Source of the DNA: Corynebacterium flavescens | Lineage (GTDB): Bacteria > Actinomycetota > Actinomycetes > Mycobacteriales > Mycobacteriaceae | DNA length: 64,000 nt | Assembly (NCBI RefSeq): GCF_008693105.1 | Contig: NZ_VXKK01000031.1 | Location: 62,001-126,000 of the forward strand | Reading direction: 5' to 3' | Made by a program: the position numbers and the translations under genes | Part shown: piece after piece, positions 49,316-59,701 of the stretch | How the letters are laid out: each line of letters begins with the position of its first letter | Position numbering within the stretch: the first letter of the stretch is position 1 | The notes under the pieces: generated by a model | What the model was told of the DNA's origin: nothing | The model's input: the letters and a program-made list of their open reading frames with translations, nothing else | Databases searched by the model: none

Positions 49316-50497
49316 TTAAGCGTTAATTTTTTCGAGCTCGTCGGTGACGCGGGATTCCAGATCCTCACGCAAGGACTCAACAGGGATCCGAGAGATGACC
49401 TCGGAGAAGAATCCACGGATAATGAGTCGACGTGCCTCGGCGGCGGGGATGCCACGGGACATCAGGTAGAAGACTTCTAGATCGTCGAAACGTCCAACAG
49501 TGGCCGCGTGGCCTGCGCCGACGATTTCACCCGTCTGAATCTCGAGGTTTGGAATGGCGTCCGCGCGTGCGCCGTCGCTAAGAATGAGGTTGTTGTTGGT
49601 CTCGTAGGTGTCTGTGTTGGTCGCATTTTTGCGGATCAACACGTCACCCACCCAGCAGGTACGAGCCTCTGGGGAGCGGCGTCCTTCCACAGCGGACTCA
49701 GCTGTTTGGCCCTGCAGCGCGCCCTTATAAAACACCCGGGAGCGGCAGTTCGGGACCGAGTGATCGACCAGAAGACGGTTTTCGAAGTACTGCCCCGCAT
49801 CAGCGAAGTAGACACCGAGAAGCTCCGCGTCTCCGCCGGGAGCAGAAAACACCACGCGGGGCACAATACGGACCATCTCCCCGCCGAATACCGCGCTGTT
49901 GTGGCGCAGTACGGAGTCACGGCCCATCTGCACGATTTGGTGCGAGAGGTGGACTGCATCGCTGTCCCAGTCCGCATCCACGATGACGGTGAGGTGGGCG
50001 CCATCCCCGAGGAGGAACTCCACATTGTCTGCATGCGTGCCGGAACCGACGTACTTGAGCACCACAGTGGCCTCGGCGTGATGGCCCACCTGGATGGAGG
50101 TGGCACCAAAAGAGGTGACATCCTGACCCGCGCCGGTGATGGTGATCTCCACCGGCTGCTCGAGCTGTGCCTCGGGTGCGATGGTGACCAGCTGCGCCTC
50201 AGGCATGGAATCCCATGCCTGAGCGGCGACGCGATCTGCCGGTGCTCCCGCAGTCCCTAGACGAGAGTCATCCGGAGATATGGTTTCCGAGGTCACCCCA
50301 GCGGGCGTAGTAACGGAAATCTTTTGAGCAACAACAGGGGCAAACTCCCCGTTGTGCAGCCCGCGGAGGTTTCGCAGCGCGATAAAGCGCCATACCTCGT
50401 CGCGTCCGCGAGGAACGGGAAAATCCTCGACGTTAAAGGACGTGAACTGGTCACCCTTGGTGACATCAGCCGGGTTAAATTCATTGGTGGCTACCAC
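49316..50497 (-). CDS. sufD: Fe-S assembly protein SufD
   Basis: Subunit of the SufBC2D complex, 393 aa, mostly right-handed beta-helix. Blocks RSPEARTCWVGDVLIR and GAGHAATVGRFDDLEVFYLMSRG are typical, with the functional His near the C-terminus. The start is a GTG directly after the sufB stop. Confidence 0.93.
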   Translation of the reverse strand: MVATNEFNPADVTKGDQFTSFNVEDFPVPRGRDEVWRFIALRNLRGLHNGEFAPVVAQKISVTTPAGVTSETISPDDSRLGTAGAPADRVAAQAWDSMPEAQLVTIAPEAQLEQPVEITITGAGQDVTSFGATSIQVGHHAEATVVLKYVGSGTHADNVEFLLGDGAHLTVIVDADWDSDAVHLSHQIVQMGRDSVLRHNSAVFGGEMVRIVPRVVFSAPGGDAELLGVYFADAGQYFENRLLVDHSVPNCRSRVFYKGALQGQTAESAVEGRRSPEARTCWVGDVLIRKNATNTDTYETNNNLILSDGARADAIPNLEIQTGEIVGAGHAATVGRFDDLEVFYLMSRGIPAAEARRLIIRGFFSEVISRIPVESLREDLESRVTDELEKINA

Positions 50498-51943
50498 TTA
50501 GCCCACCGATCCTTCCATCTGCAGTTCGATAAGGCGGTTGAGTTCGAGCGCGTATTCCATGGGAATTTCTTTCGCGATCGGCTCGACGAAGCCGCGCACG
50601 ATCATGGCCATGGCTTCCTCCTGCGCGATTCCTCGCGACATGAGGTAGAACAACTGCTCCTCAGAAAGCTGCGAGACCGTGGCCTCGTGTCCGAGAGTCA
50701 CGTACTCGTTACGGATGTCGTTATAGGGGTAGGTGTCCGAGCGGGAGTTGTTGTCGACCAAAAGCGCGTCACACTCGACATTTGCGGTCGAATGCGGGGC
50801 ATTGTGGTTGACCTGTACGAGCCCGCGGTAGGCGGCGCGCCCACCATTGCGGGCGACCGACTTGGACACGATATTCGAAGATGTTCGCGGCGCCATGTGC
50901 ACCATCTTCGAACCGGTGTCTTGCACCTGGCCCTCGCCGGCAAAAGCCAGGGAAAGAACCTCGCCCTTGGCGTGCTCGCCCAGCAGCCAGACGGAAGGAT
51001 ACTTCATGGTCACCTTGGAGCCGATGTTGCCATCAACCCATTCCATGGTGCCGCCCTCTTCTACCTTGGCGCGCTGAGTAACCAGGTTATAGACGTTGGT
51101 GGACCAGTTCTGGATGGTGGTGTAGCGGCAACGGCCGCCCTTCTTGACCACGATCTCGATGACACCAGTGTGCAGCGAGTCTGAATCGTAGATAGGAGCG
51201 GTGCAGCCCTCGATGTAGTGAACGTAGGCATCCTCTTCGACGATGATGAGGGTGCGCTCGAACTGACCCATGTTCTCCGTGTTGATACGGAAATAAGCCT
51301 GCAGAGGGATATCGACGTGCACGCCCTTGGGGACGTAGACGAAGGATCCGCCTGACCAGCAGGCGTTATTCAGCGAGGAGAACTTGTTGTCTCCAGCGGG
51401 GATGACGGTGCCGAAGTACTCCTGGAGGATCTCCGGGTATTCACGCACGGCAGTGTCCGTGTCTACGAAGATGACGCCCTGAGCCTCCAGATCCTCGCGG
51501 ATCTTGTGGTAGACAACCTCGGACTCGTACTGCGCAGCAACGCCAGAGACGAGGCGCTTCTTCTCCGCATCTGGGATGCCGAGCTTATCGTAAGTTTCCT
51601 TGATGTCAGCAGGAAGATCGTCCCACGTCTTAGCCTGCTTCTCCGTGGATCGAACAAAGTACTTGATGTGATCGAAGTCGATGTCCGAGAGATCCGGACC
51701 CCAGGTTGGTACCGGCTTCTTGTTAAAGATGCGCAGAGCCTTGAGACGGGACTCTAGCATCCATTCCGGCTCATTCTTCTTAGAGGAAATATCGCGAACG
51801 ACGTCCTCACTCAGGCCACGGTGGGCTGCTTGGCCGGCCTCGTCGGAATCGTGCCAGCCATAGCTGTAGCCACCCATGGAGGAGATAATTTCCTCATCGG
51901 TCATCTTGGTTTCAAGCTTTGGTGCTGGTTGTGCCTGTGTCAT
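50498..51943 (-). CDS. sufB: Fe-S assembly protein SufB
   Basis: Scaffold on which the cluster forms, 481 aa. Typical parts: [40 protein letters not shown], and [21 protein letters not shown], with conserved Cys and Glu. Its ATG shares a base with the sufR stop, so regulator and scaffold are coupled. There is no intein, unlike many mycobacterial SufB proteins. Confidence 0.96.
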   Translation of the reverse strand: MTQAQPAPKLETKMTDEEIISSMGGYSYGWHDSDEAGQAAHRGLSEDVVRDISSKKNEPEWMLESRLKALRIFNKKPVPTWGPDLSDIDFDHIKYFVRSTEKQAKTWDDLPADIKETYDKLGIPDAEKKRLVSGVAAQYESEVVYHKIREDLEAQGVIFVDTDTAVREYPEILQEYFGTVIPAGDNKFSSLNNACWSGGSFVYVPKGVHVDIPLQAYFRINTENMGQFERTLIIVEEDAYVHYIEGCTAPIYDSDSLHTGVIEIVVKKGGRCRYTTIQNWSTNVYNLVTQRAKVEEGGTMEWVDGNIGSKVTMKYPSVWLLGEHAKGEVLSLAFAGEGQVQDTGSKMVHMAPRTSSNIVSKSVARNGGRAAYRGLVQVNHNAPHSTANVECDALLVDNNSRSDTYPYNDIRNEYVTLGHEATVSQLSEEQLFYLMSRGIAQEEAMAMIVRGFVEPIAKEIPMEYALELNRLIELQMEGSVG

Positions 51944-52713
51944 CAGAACCCGCTCCTTTCGCTGTTGCTTTTGATTGGTGTCAAGGGGATGTTCGTCGTG
52001 CAGATTCCATGGCCTTCTGCGATAGAGGCCAAGGGCTGCACATGTGTGCCTAACAGGGAGGAGAAGACTTCCTGTTCCGCCTCACAAAGCTCAGGGTGCT
52101 CGGCGGCGACATGCGCCACCGGGCAATGATGCTGGCAGATTTGTACGCCTTGCCCGGCTTTATTGACGGTGGCGGCGTAGCCGTGTTCATCCAGAACCTC
52201 GGCCAGTCTCTGCGCTACCTCGTCAACACTTTCCTCCAGGCCCACCAGCGGATCTACATCCGCGACGAGCCGCTGGAAACGTGCCTTGGCAAAACGTTTA
52301 ACTGCCTCCGAACCGCCTGCCTCGCGCAAGGCATCGAGCGCTTCGGATGCGAGCTCATCGTAAGCGTGGCCAAAGTGCGCCCGCCCCCGATCAGTGAGGC
52401 GAAAGTGTTTTGCGGGGCGTCCACGGCCGGCGGACTCGCCGGAGCGAGTCTGTGGCCGCTTTCGAACAACCTCGGTCAAACCTTCTTCCACCAGGATGTC
52501 TAAGTGCCGACGAATGCCGGCGGCCGACAGGCCAAGACGCTCCCCAAGATAGGAAGCCGTGACGGGTCCGTCCTTGAGCAAGAGGAGCATCACTTGCCGG
52601 CGGGTATCGCCCTCCGCGGTTCTGGTTTCCTTCGAGCTATCAGAAGCGGATTCAATATCTTGATTCAGCTGAGACTCAACATGAACCCCAGCTTTATTAG
52701 GTCGAGTGGCCAT
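51943..52713 (-). CDS. sufR: Fe-S repressor SufR
   Basis: Represses the suf operon when it carries a [4Fe-4S] cluster. The 256 aa protein has a winged helix ([24 protein letters not shown], about 50-75, shortened here) and the cluster block [18 protein letters not shown], which has the conserved cysteines. The ATG at 52713 follows AAGGAGG. It is first in the operon and autoregulation through the upstream palindromes is likely. Confidence 0.93.
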   Translation of the reverse strand: MATRPNKAGVHVESQLNQDIESASDSSKETRTAEGDTRRQVMLLLLKDGPVTASYLGERLGLSAAGIRRHLDILVEEGLTEVVRKRPQTRSGESAGRGRPAKHFRLTDRGRAHFGHAYDELASEALDALREAGGSEAVKRFAKARFQRLVADVDPLVGLEESVDEVAQRLAEVLDEHGYAATVNKAGQGVQICQHHCPVAHVAAEHPELCEAEQEVFSSLLGTHVQPLASIAEGHGICTTNIPLTPIKSNSERSGF

Positions 52714-52769
52714 AGGATGTGCACCTCCTTCTTTAAATGATCAAGCAGACCCGAAAAGTGCTTTCCGGG

Positions 52770-52801
52770 AAAACATCTATGTTTTAGACAACACTAGTGT
52801 T
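52770..52801. promoter_or_regulatory. Double palindrome, probable SufR operator
   Basis: AACACTAGTGTT (52790-52801) is a perfect 12-bp palindrome and resembles mycobacterial SufR sites (ACACT ... TGTGA type). A second inverted repeat AAAACAT-CT-ATGTTTT lies at 52770-52785. Both are within 57-88 nt upstream of sufR. Confidence 0.6.
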
Positions 52802-52908
52802 CCCTAATTCATTCCTCACAGCAACCGGCACTGGTCATAGCCCTAGTGCGGCACCGCAGAACTCTAAGGTGAGGTATCGAGCAGATTGAGAAGCTAAGGT
52901 GATAATCC

Positions 52909-54627
52909 ATGAAACAGCGAATCGGCACCTTCCTCGACGGAGTGCTTGGGCAATTCCCCCGTCTAGGCCCTGCCGGATCTCGCTCAGCGCTTCTGCACGC
53001 TGACGCCACCGCCCAACGCCGCACCGATGCCCGCTTCGATTTCTTGCCCAGCGGTCCGGGAGGAACCCAACACGCAACTCTGGCAAATCTGCGCACTTTC
53101 TTTGTCCTCAGGTGGGCAGGCACCGTGGGATCCCTCCTCATCGCCTTCGGAGCCTTGGGCGCCGGGGCACTGCCGGTTGTGGGCAATCCTTATGACAACA
53201 TTCCCTTCGGTTCTTTGATGTCTCGCATGCTGCAGTCTTCCTCGGCACTGGTCATGGTCGGCGCCGGACTCTTGGTTGTGGCCTGGGTATTCCTTGCCCC
53301 CTTCGTAGGTACCCCATTACGCGGTCGCGTGAGCCCCAGCGGCGTCGTCACGCGCCCCCATCGCCTGGTTACCTCTGGGCAGCTATGGCGCACGTGGGCT
53401 TGTTGGGTGATTCCCCTCATCCTGACCGCCCCCCTCTTTACCCAAGACATCTACTCCTACCTGGCCAATGGTTCTGTAGTAGCGCAAGGAATGGACCCCT
53501 ATTCCGCGGGGCCTGTCCAATTGCTCGGCGCCGATGATCAGCTCGCCCGTTCTGTCCCCTTCATCTGGGCTAACTCCACTTCTCCCTACGGGCCGGTCGC
53601 ACTGGGACTGGCCGCGGTGGTGAGCATCGCCACCGATAATTCCATCGTGATCGGTGTCATTGCCCACCGTTTGCTCTCTTTGCTGGGTATCGTGGCCGGG
53701 GGCTGGGCCATGACTCGCCTCGCACAGCGCTGCCGTGTCTCCCCCGCCTCCGCCCTGTGGCTCGGAATTCTCAATCCATTGACCACGCTCCACCTCGTCG
53801 GGGGCATTCACAACGAGGCCATCATGATGGGGCTCGGACTCGTGGGGATGGAGCTGGGCCTGCGTGGCATCGATCGGCTGAGCACGCGGCAGTTCTTGCC
53901 GCTTTTACTCGCTTCCGGCTTTCTTATCTCCTGTGCGGGAATGGTCAAAGTCACCGGTTTCATTCCCCTGGGTTTCGTGGGAATGGCTCTGGCTCGACGC
54001 CTCCGCCTGCGCTACAGCTGGCCAGCCTGGAAAGCAATCGCTGCAGCTATCGCGGCACAACTGGCAGCACTGCTTATATCCATCGCCATCGTCACCCTGG
54101 TAACGGGCATCGATATTGGCTGGATATCCGGACAGGGCGGCGCAGCAACCGTTCGATCCTGGCTGTCGATGTCTACCGCGGTAGGCGTCGGGGTTGGCTT
54201 GGTGGGGATGCTTCTAGGGCTCGGCGATCACACCGATGCAATCCTGTCGGTTACACGCGGCGTCGGGGTCCTCATCGCCGTGGCCTTCATGACGCGAATG
54301 CTCTTTGCCACCTTCCGGGGCTCTATCCATCCGGTTGGCGGTCTGGGGATTTCCATGCTCGTCATGGTCATCTTCTTCCCGGTGGTTCATCCCTGGTACA
54401 TCCTTTGGGCCGTCCTGCCCTTGGCCGCGTGGGCCAATCGCCTCATCTTCCGCTTTACGGTCGTGGTGTATTCGGCTGCCATGAGCTTCTTTGTCCTGCC
54501 CCGTGGACTGGGGCTTCCCCCCTCCACGGTTGTCGCCATCTACATTGCCGCGGCGCTATCTTTTGCCGTGGTTTGTCTAGCCTGGTGGGTGGCATTACGT
54601 CGCGCGCGGGTTAGTGTCCTAAACTAG
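52909..54627 (+). CDS. mptB: Alpha-1,6-mannosyltransferase MptB
   Basis: Polyprenyl-phosphate mannose-dependent GT-C enzyme that builds the alpha-1,6 mannan core of lipomannan. The 572 aa protein has about 12 membrane helices. The catalytic Asp lies in the first loop, LFTQDIYSYLANGSVVAQG, which is the GT-C DXX motif area, with MDPYSAG. The gene is divergent from sufR, the position of mptB in C. glutamicum. It may have a partner MptA elsewhere. Confidence 0.9.
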   Translation: MKQRIGTFLDGVLGQFPRLGPAGSRSALLHADATAQRRTDARFDFLPSGPGGTQHATLANLRTFFVLRWAGTVGSLLIAFGALGAGALPVVGNPYDNIPFGSLMSRMLQSSSALVMVGAGLLVVAWVFLAPFVGTPLRGRVSPSGVVTRPHRLVTSGQLWRTWACWVIPLILTAPLFTQDIYSYLANGSVVAQGMDPYSAGPVQLLGADDQLARSVPFIWANSTSPYGPVALGLAAVVSIATDNSIVIGVIAHRLLSLLGIVAGGWAMTRLAQRCRVSPASALWLGILNPLTTLHLVGGIHNEAIMMGLGLVGMELGLRGIDRLSTRQFLPLLLASGFLISCAGMVKVTGFIPLGFVGMALARRLRLRYSWPAWKAIAAAIAAQLAALLISIAIVTLVTGIDIGWISGQGGAATVRSWLSMSTAVGVGVGLVGMLLGLGDHTDAILSVTRGVGVLIAVAFMTRMLFATFRGSIHPVGGLGISMLVMVIFFPVVHPWYILWAVLPLAAWANRLIFRFTVVVYSAAMSFFVLPRGLGLPPSTVVAIYIAAALSFAVVCLAWWVALRRARVSVLN

Positions 54628-54633
54628 ACCCTC

Positions 54634-55548
54634 GTGAATGCAACTTTCGATGGAGCCCTCGTCCTCGAGGACGTGTTTAAGAACTTCGGTTCTACAACCG
54701 CCGTTAATGGCCTGAGCCTTCGAGTCTCGCAGGGAGAGGTCTTTTGCCTCTTGGGACCTAATGGCGCTGGCAAAACCACCACCATCGACATGTGCGAGGG
54801 ATTTACCCGTCCCACTTCCGGTAGCATCCGCGTACTCGGCTTGGACCCAGCCGCCGAGCCGGTTAGAGTGCGCGAGCGAGTCGGCATCATGCTGCAAGGT
54901 GGCGGCTCCTATTCTGGGATTCGTGTCTGCGAGATGCTCCAGCTCAGTGCCAAGTACAGCCGCAACCCCCTTGACCCTGATTGGCTCATAGAGGTGCTCG
55001 GGCTGCAAGGAGTAGCCAAAAATTCCTATCGCCGGCTCTCCGGAGGCCAGCAACAGCGTCTCTCCCTCGCCCTAGCGATAATTGGTCGGCCTGAGCTAGT
55101 TTTTCTCGATGAGCCTACCGCCGGCATGGATGCGCAGTCGCGGCTGGCGGTGTGGGATCTCATTCGCGCTCTACGCCGCGATGGCGTGACCACTATCTTG
55201 ACCACGCATCTCATGGACGAGGCAGAAGCGCTTGCGGACCATATCATCATCATCGATCACGGCCAAGTAGTCGCAGCAGGCAGCCCCGCAGAACTGGTTC
55301 GGGCAACAGACAACCCTTCGCTGACATTCGAGACTGCCACCGAGGTAGATCTTTCTAAGCTGCGAGATTCGGCGCACGCTACCTCGCCGCTGCATTATCG
55401 GCTCGATGCCCCGCCCACGCCCGAAGTCATCGCGAGCTTGTGCGCAGACTTGGCCCAGCAACGGGTGATGATCCGGCGCCTCGATTCGGCACACCGCAAC
55501 CTCGAAGACGTTTTTCTCGATCTCACCGGACGAGAACTGCGCAGCTAA
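54634..55548 (+). CDS. ABC transporter ATP-binding protein (ABC-2 exporter type)
   Basis: A 304 aa ATPase of the DrrA/CcmA type. Walker A GPNGAGKTTT, signature LSGGQQQRLSLA, Walker B LVFLDEPTAGMD and H-loop TTHLMDEAEALAD. A C-terminal region (about 225-304) is typical of drug/lipid exporters. Start is GTG at 54634, only 6 nt after mptB. The membrane partner follows. Confidence 0.92.
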   Translation: MNATFDGALVLEDVFKNFGSTTAVNGLSLRVSQGEVFCLLGPNGAGKTTTIDMCEGFTRPTSGSIRVLGLDPAAEPVRVRERVGIMLQGGGSYSGIRVCEMLQLSAKYSRNPLDPDWLIEVLGLQGVAKNSYRRLSGGQQQRLSLALAIIGRPELVFLDEPTAGMDAQSRLAVWDLIRALRRDGVTTILTTHLMDEAEALADHIIIIDHGQVVAAGSPAELVRATDNPSLTFETATEVDLSKLRDSAHATSPLHYRLDAPPTPEVIASLCADLAQQRVMIRRLDSAHRNLEDVFLDLTGRELRS

Positions 55549-55562
55549 GGAGACCCCACACT

Positions 55563-56327
55563 ATGAGTACAACTTTTAAGCCCGGCGTCTTCAGTCCAGA
55601 TCCCCAGCGCTCTACGCCGTGGGCAATGGCACGAGTGCAGGGAGCCATGGAATCCAAACTGATGCTGCGCCACGGCGAGCAACAGCTGCTCAGCATTATC
55701 ATCCCTCTTGCCATTCTTATCGGCGCTGAGCGCCTCGAGAGCACCACCGGGCATGGCCTCCACGAGGTATTCCCCATGGTGCTTGCGGTCGCCGCCACCT
55801 CGGCGGGCTTTACAGGCCAGGCCATTTCCCTTGCCTTCGACAGGCGTTATGGCGCGCTCAAGAGAGTGGGCGCTTCTGGCGTCCCTGCCTGGGGCATCAT
55901 CGCGGGAAAAATCATCGCCGTATTCTCCATGGTCTGCGCCCAGGTGGTCATCCTCGGGGCCGTCGCCGCAGTCTTTGGCCTAAGGCTAAACCTCGAGTCC
56001 ATACTGGTCATGGCTTTGGTGCTTATCTTGGGAGTTTCTACCTTCACCGCTTTGGGCCTGCTATTGGGTGGAACGCTCAGTTCTGAGATAGTCCTCGCCC
56101 TAGCCAACCTCATTTGGTTCGTCCTGCTTGGCGTCGTGGGCTGGGTTCTCTACAGCCACGGGCTGGGAAACGACGGACTTCTCACGCTCGTCCCCACCGT
56201 GGCGCTGGCAGGGGGCTTAGCCGACGCCATCGACGGCGTGTTCCCGGGAATGGAAATACTGGTTCTCATCGGGTGGACCACACTGGCGTCGTTTGCAGCG
56301 GTGCGATGGTTCCGTTTCGAGGGCTAA
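55563..56327 (+). CDS. ABC-2 type transporter permease
   Basis: Integral membrane subunit of 254 aa with six predicted helices. It starts MSTTFKPGVFSPDPQRS at the ATG at 55563, 14 nt after the ATPase; an in-frame extension to 55440 overlaps the ATPase gene and is not credible. The substrate is unknown; the location between mptB and ctaA fits either a lipid or a heme-related export role. Confidence 0.88.
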   Translation: MSTTFKPGVFSPDPQRSTPWAMARVQGAMESKLMLRHGEQQLLSIIIPLAILIGAERLESTTGHGLHEVFPMVLAVAATSAGFTGQAISLAFDRRYGALKRVGASGVPAWGIIAGKIIAVFSMVCAQVVILGAVAAVFGLRLNLESILVMALVLILGVSTFTALGLLLGGTLSSEIVLALANLIWFVLLGVVGWVLYSHGLGNDGLLTLVPTVALAGGLADAIDGVFPGMEILVLIGWTTLASFAAVRWFRFEG

Positions 56328-56406
56328 ATGTGACTTTTCTCCGCTTGCGCGCTTTCACCGCTGCGTATATTGGGGTCCTGTCCACCGCACTAGTAGGATT
56401 CTCCTC

Positions 56407-57414
56407 GTGAATCTTTGGAGCAAAGTGAAGACCTTTTTCCGCGAAGCGGCCCCGACGCTGAAAAATCAGCGCCTGATTGTTCTCATCCTGCTGCTGTGCC
56501 AAGGAGGCATCACCGTCTCGGGGGCCATCGTGCGCGTGACCGGCTCGGGGTTGGGGTGCATCACGTGGCCCGAGTGCCACCCCGGCTCCTTGGTCCCCTT
56601 GGAGGGCGCTGCCCCCCTCATCCACCAAGCCATTGAATTTGGAAACCGTCTCCTCACCTTCGTGGTGGGCGCCGCGGCGGTGGCGGCCATCGTTGCTGTG
56701 CACATGGCTCGGAGACGCCGAGAGCTTAAGGTCTACGCGTGGCTTTCCTTGGCCGGAATTGCAGTGCAGGCCGTCATCGGCGCTATCTCGGTATTCCTCG
56801 AACTACGCTGGTGGGCCGTCGCCATACACTTCCTTCCCTCGATGCTCCTCGTGTGGATTGCCGCATTGCTCTACTCTCGCCTCCTCGAACCTGATGAAGG
56901 TGAACCCACGCGCGTCTTCCCGCAGGCAATTCGGGTGCTGGCCACCATCGCCACGATCGCTTTGGGCGTGGTCCTCATAACCGGAACCATGGTCACAGGC
57001 TCGGGCGTTCACTCCGGCGATGGTGGGGTCGGCATGGAAGGCCGTCTCGACGTCGACACGCAATCCATGGCCGTGGCCCACGCCATGTGCATGTACGTCT
57101 ACCTCATCTTCACCGTCATCGTCGTATTCATGCTCTACCGCAACAACTGCCCGCCGGCAGTCAAAAAGGCCGGGTGGGTACTCATTGCCTGCATCTTGGT
57201 GCAATGGGGCATTGGCGTAGGCCAGTTCTATCTGCACATCCCGCGTTGGACCGTGCCCATCCACATTGCCATGTCATCCGTGGTTACGGCCTTTACGTCC
57301 CTGCTGTGGGCCCATGGCATCCGCCGCCAGGGAGCAACCGAAGGCTTGGTCACCGGTTCCGTTTCCGGCGACGAGAAGTACGAGCAGCGCCAACACGAAT
57401 TAGCGCAGCGCTAG
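56407..57414 (+). CDS. ctaA: Heme A synthase CtaA
   Basis: Oxidises heme O to heme A for the aa3 oxidase. The 335 aa protein has eight helices and four His heme ligands in contexts LIHQAIEFGNR, AIHFLPSMLL, VAHAMCMYVYL and PIHIAMSS. The loop TGSGLGCITWPECHPG has the paired Cys found in this class. The GTG at 56407 is used. It lies near ctaB, which makes its substrate. Confidence 0.93.
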   Translation: MNLWSKVKTFFREAAPTLKNQRLIVLILLLCQGGITVSGAIVRVTGSGLGCITWPECHPGSLVPLEGAAPLIHQAIEFGNRLLTFVVGAAAVAAIVAVHMARRRRELKVYAWLSLAGIAVQAVIGAISVFLELRWWAVAIHFLPSMLLVWIAALLYSRLLEPDEGEPTRVFPQAIRVLATIATIALGVVLITGTMVTGSGVHSGDGGVGMEGRLDVDTQSMAVAHAMCMYVYLIFTVIVVFMLYRNNCPPAVKKAGWVLIACILVQWGIGVGQFYLHIPRWTVPIHIAMSSVVTAFTSLLWAHGIRRQGATEGLVTGSVSGDEKYEQRQHELAQR

Positions 57415-57534
57415 AGACTTCCGTCCTACTGCCCGCCCCCGCATCGAGAAAGTGCTGGGAGCTTTTGCGTGCCGAAGAGTACTGGTTTATTAAATCTCGC
57501 CACCAAGGTCTACTCCTGGGTTAGCATGGGGTCC

Positions 57535-58503
57535 ATGCATGCAATCCAGGTGAAACAAACAGGCGGTCCCGAGGTCTTGGAGTACACCGAGGTCCCCGAT
57601 CCGCAGCCCAACCACAATCAGGTGCTTGTCGATGTCGTGGTTGCGGGCGTCAACTACATCGACACCTACTACCGTGACGGCACCTATCACGCCGCCACGC
57701 CCTTCATCCCGGGCCTCGAGGGCACCGGGCGAGTGGCTCACGATCCGCAGGGCGAGATCGCGGAGGGAACCATGGTCGCGTGGGATAGTGCCTTCGGCTC
57801 TTATGCCGAAAAGGTCTGCGTGGACCGCGAGCGGCTCGTTGCAGTGCCCGAAGGCTTCTCCCCCGAGGTGGCCGGTTCCATGCTGCTGCAGGGAATGACG
57901 GCTCACTACTTGAGTCACGGCGTCTATAAGCTCCAAGCCGGCAGCACCTGCCTTATCACCGCGGGCTCCGGCGGCGTGGGCCTCATCCTTACCCAGATGG
58001 CAAAGTCCCTCGGCGCCACTGTCTATTCGGTGGTCTCCACGGACAAGAAGGAAGAGCTCGCTTACGCTGCTGGCGCAGATCACGTATTCCGCTATAGCTC
58101 CAGCCTGGCTGAGCAAGTTCGCCGCTATAACAAGGGACGCGGAGTCGACGTGGTCTATGACGGCGTGGGCAAAGATACCTTCAACGAATCACTCGAAGCA
58201 GTCCGTGCACGCGGCACGGTGGCTCTATTCGGTGCCGCCAGCGGACCTGTTCCGCCCTTTGATCCGCAGCTGCTCAACAAGCACGGCTCAATCTTCCTTA
58301 CCCGCCCCTCTCTCGGCGCGTGGACGGCAGAGCCGGGCGAGTTCCAGATGCGCGCCCAGGCCGTCGTGCAGGCGGTGAGTGATGGCGATCTGAAGTTCGA
58401 CATCAGCGCCAGCTACCCGCTCGCGGATGCGGCTCAGGCTCACAGCGACTTGCAGTCGCGCAAGACCACCGGCTCCATCGTGCTGCGCGTGCGCGAGGAT
58501 TAG
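57535..58503 (+). CDS. qor: Quinone oxidoreductase (zeta-crystallin type MDR)
   Basis: NADPH-dependent quinone reductase of 322 aa, medium-chain reductase family without the zinc site. Blocks: GVNYIDTYYRDGTYH, FIPGLEGTGRV, GMTAHYL and the dinucleotide loop ITAGSGGVGLILTQMAK. Start could be 57526 or 57535 (MHAIQVKQ); I use the latter. It converges with ctaB, 8 nt apart. The physiological substrate is unknown. Confidence 0.88.
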   Translation: MHAIQVKQTGGPEVLEYTEVPDPQPNHNQVLVDVVVAGVNYIDTYYRDGTYHAATPFIPGLEGTGRVAHDPQGEIAEGTMVAWDSAFGSYAEKVCVDRERLVAVPEGFSPEVAGSMLLQGMTAHYLSHGVYKLQAGSTCLITAGSGGVGLILTQMAKSLGATVYSVVSTDKKEELAYAAGADHVFRYSSSLAEQVRRYNKGRGVDVVYDGVGKDTFNESLEAVRARGTVALFGAASGPVPPFDPQLLNKHGSIFLTRPSLGAWTAEPGEFQMRAQAVVQAVSDGDLKFDISASYPLADAAQAHSDLQSRKTTGSIVLRVRED

Positions 58504-58511
58504 AGCGAGGC

Positions 58512-59456
58512 CTAGAACAGAGCGCTAGACCAACCGAGCAACTGCCCGATAGGCTCCCAGCCGACCACCGCGTCGATGGACAGCCCGATAAAGAGCACGG
58601 ACAGGTAGTTGTTGGAGAAGATGAACAGGCGCATGGGCTTGACCTTTGCGCCATTGCGCACGCCCTTGTTCAGCGCAATTGCCATCCACAGGAACACGGC
58701 CCCCGAGGTCACTGCTGCCACGAGGTAAATCCACGAAGCGGCGGGGATGATGAGGAAAGTCACGATAACGGTTCCGACGGTGTACCAGACGATCTGCCTG
58801 GTAACCTCGGATTCTGGTGCAACCACAGGCAACATGGGAACGTTAGCCTTGCGGTAGTCTTCCTTATACTTCATCGCGAGAGCCCACGTGTGAGGCGGAG
58901 TCCAGAAGAAGATAATGAGAAACAGGACTACCGCTTGCCACCAGCGGTCGGGCTCTGCATCGGGCGCGTTGTCACGAATGACTGCCCAACCGACCATCGC
59001 TGGCATGCAGCCGGCTAGACCGCCCCAGACAATGTTCTGGGAATTGCGCATCTTCAAGAACTTGGTATAAACCACCACGTAGAAGAAGTTCGTAAGCAGG
59101 ACGAAGAATGCCGCCAACCACGAGTGCGCGATGACACCGAGCCAGAACACGGAAAGCGCCAGCATGACACAGGCGAAGATCGCCGCATTACGCCGCGAAA
59201 TGGTGGCCCTAACCAAGGGCCTAGCACGCGTGCGCTGCATCTTCTGGTCGATCTCATAGTCAACGACATTATTAAAGGTATGGGCCGCAGCAGCACCCAT
59301 CCAACCGCCGAAGATGGTGGAGAGAATGAGCCAGAAGTTGTCAGAGACGGCCTCGAAGCCGCGTTGAGCCTGGAGCATGGCCGGAATTGCGGCAACGAGT
59401 AGAAGCTCAATAATCCTTGGCTTCGTTAGCGCAATATAGGCCTTGAGAGTCTCCAA
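58512..59456 (-). CDS. ctaB: Protoheme IX farnesyltransferase CtaB
   Basis: Makes heme O from heme B and farnesyl diphosphate. The 314 aa UbiA-type protein has about eight helices, the Asp motif [20 protein letters not shown] and the second motif in [17 protein letters not shown]. The only start close to the conserved [14 protein letters not shown] is a TTG at 59456, with GGAGGA at 7 nt. It is divergent from tkt. Confidence 0.94.
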   Translation of the reverse strand: METLKAYIALTKPRIIELLLVAAIPAMLQAQRGFEAVSDNFWLILSTIFGGWMGAAAAHTFNNVVDYEIDQKMQRTRARPLVRATISRRNAAIFACVMLALSVFWLGVIAHSWLAAFFVLLTNFFYVVVYTKFLKMRNSQNIVWGGLAGCMPAMVGWAVIRDNAPDAEPDRWWQAVVLFLIIFFWTPPHTWALAMKYKEDYRKANVPMLPVVAPESEVTRQIVWYTVGTVIVTFLIIPAASWIYLVAAVTSGAVFLWMAIALNKGVRNGAKVKPMRLFIFSNNYLSVLFIGLSIDAVVGWEPIGQLLGWSSALF

Positions 59457-59607
59457 GGATATTCCTCCAAAATCTGGACACAGGGGTTAGGCAAGGCCAC
59501 ATAAAATAAGGGCCTGCTGGAGTAGTCGGTCGCGCGCTCGGAAAAGTTCCCCGCTATCTACGACCAATTCTTAACCATGCCAGCCTACAGTTTTCAGGCG
59601 CCGATTC

Positions 59608-59613
59608 TATAAT
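59608..59613 (+). promoter_or_regulatory. -10 box of the tkt operon
   Basis: Perfect TATAAT about 88 nt upstream of the tkt GTG. The -35 is weak. The 245-nt gap between ctaB and tkt holds no other clear signal besides an AT-rich stretch (TAAAATAAG near 59500) for ctaB. Confidence 0.5.
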
Positions 59614-59701
59614 CCACCCGAGGTGTCACAAAATGTCCGAGACTAATACTAGACTGATGGAGTCAAGTTACATCTCAACGTCGTAAGTGAGGCTTTCCAC
59701 T

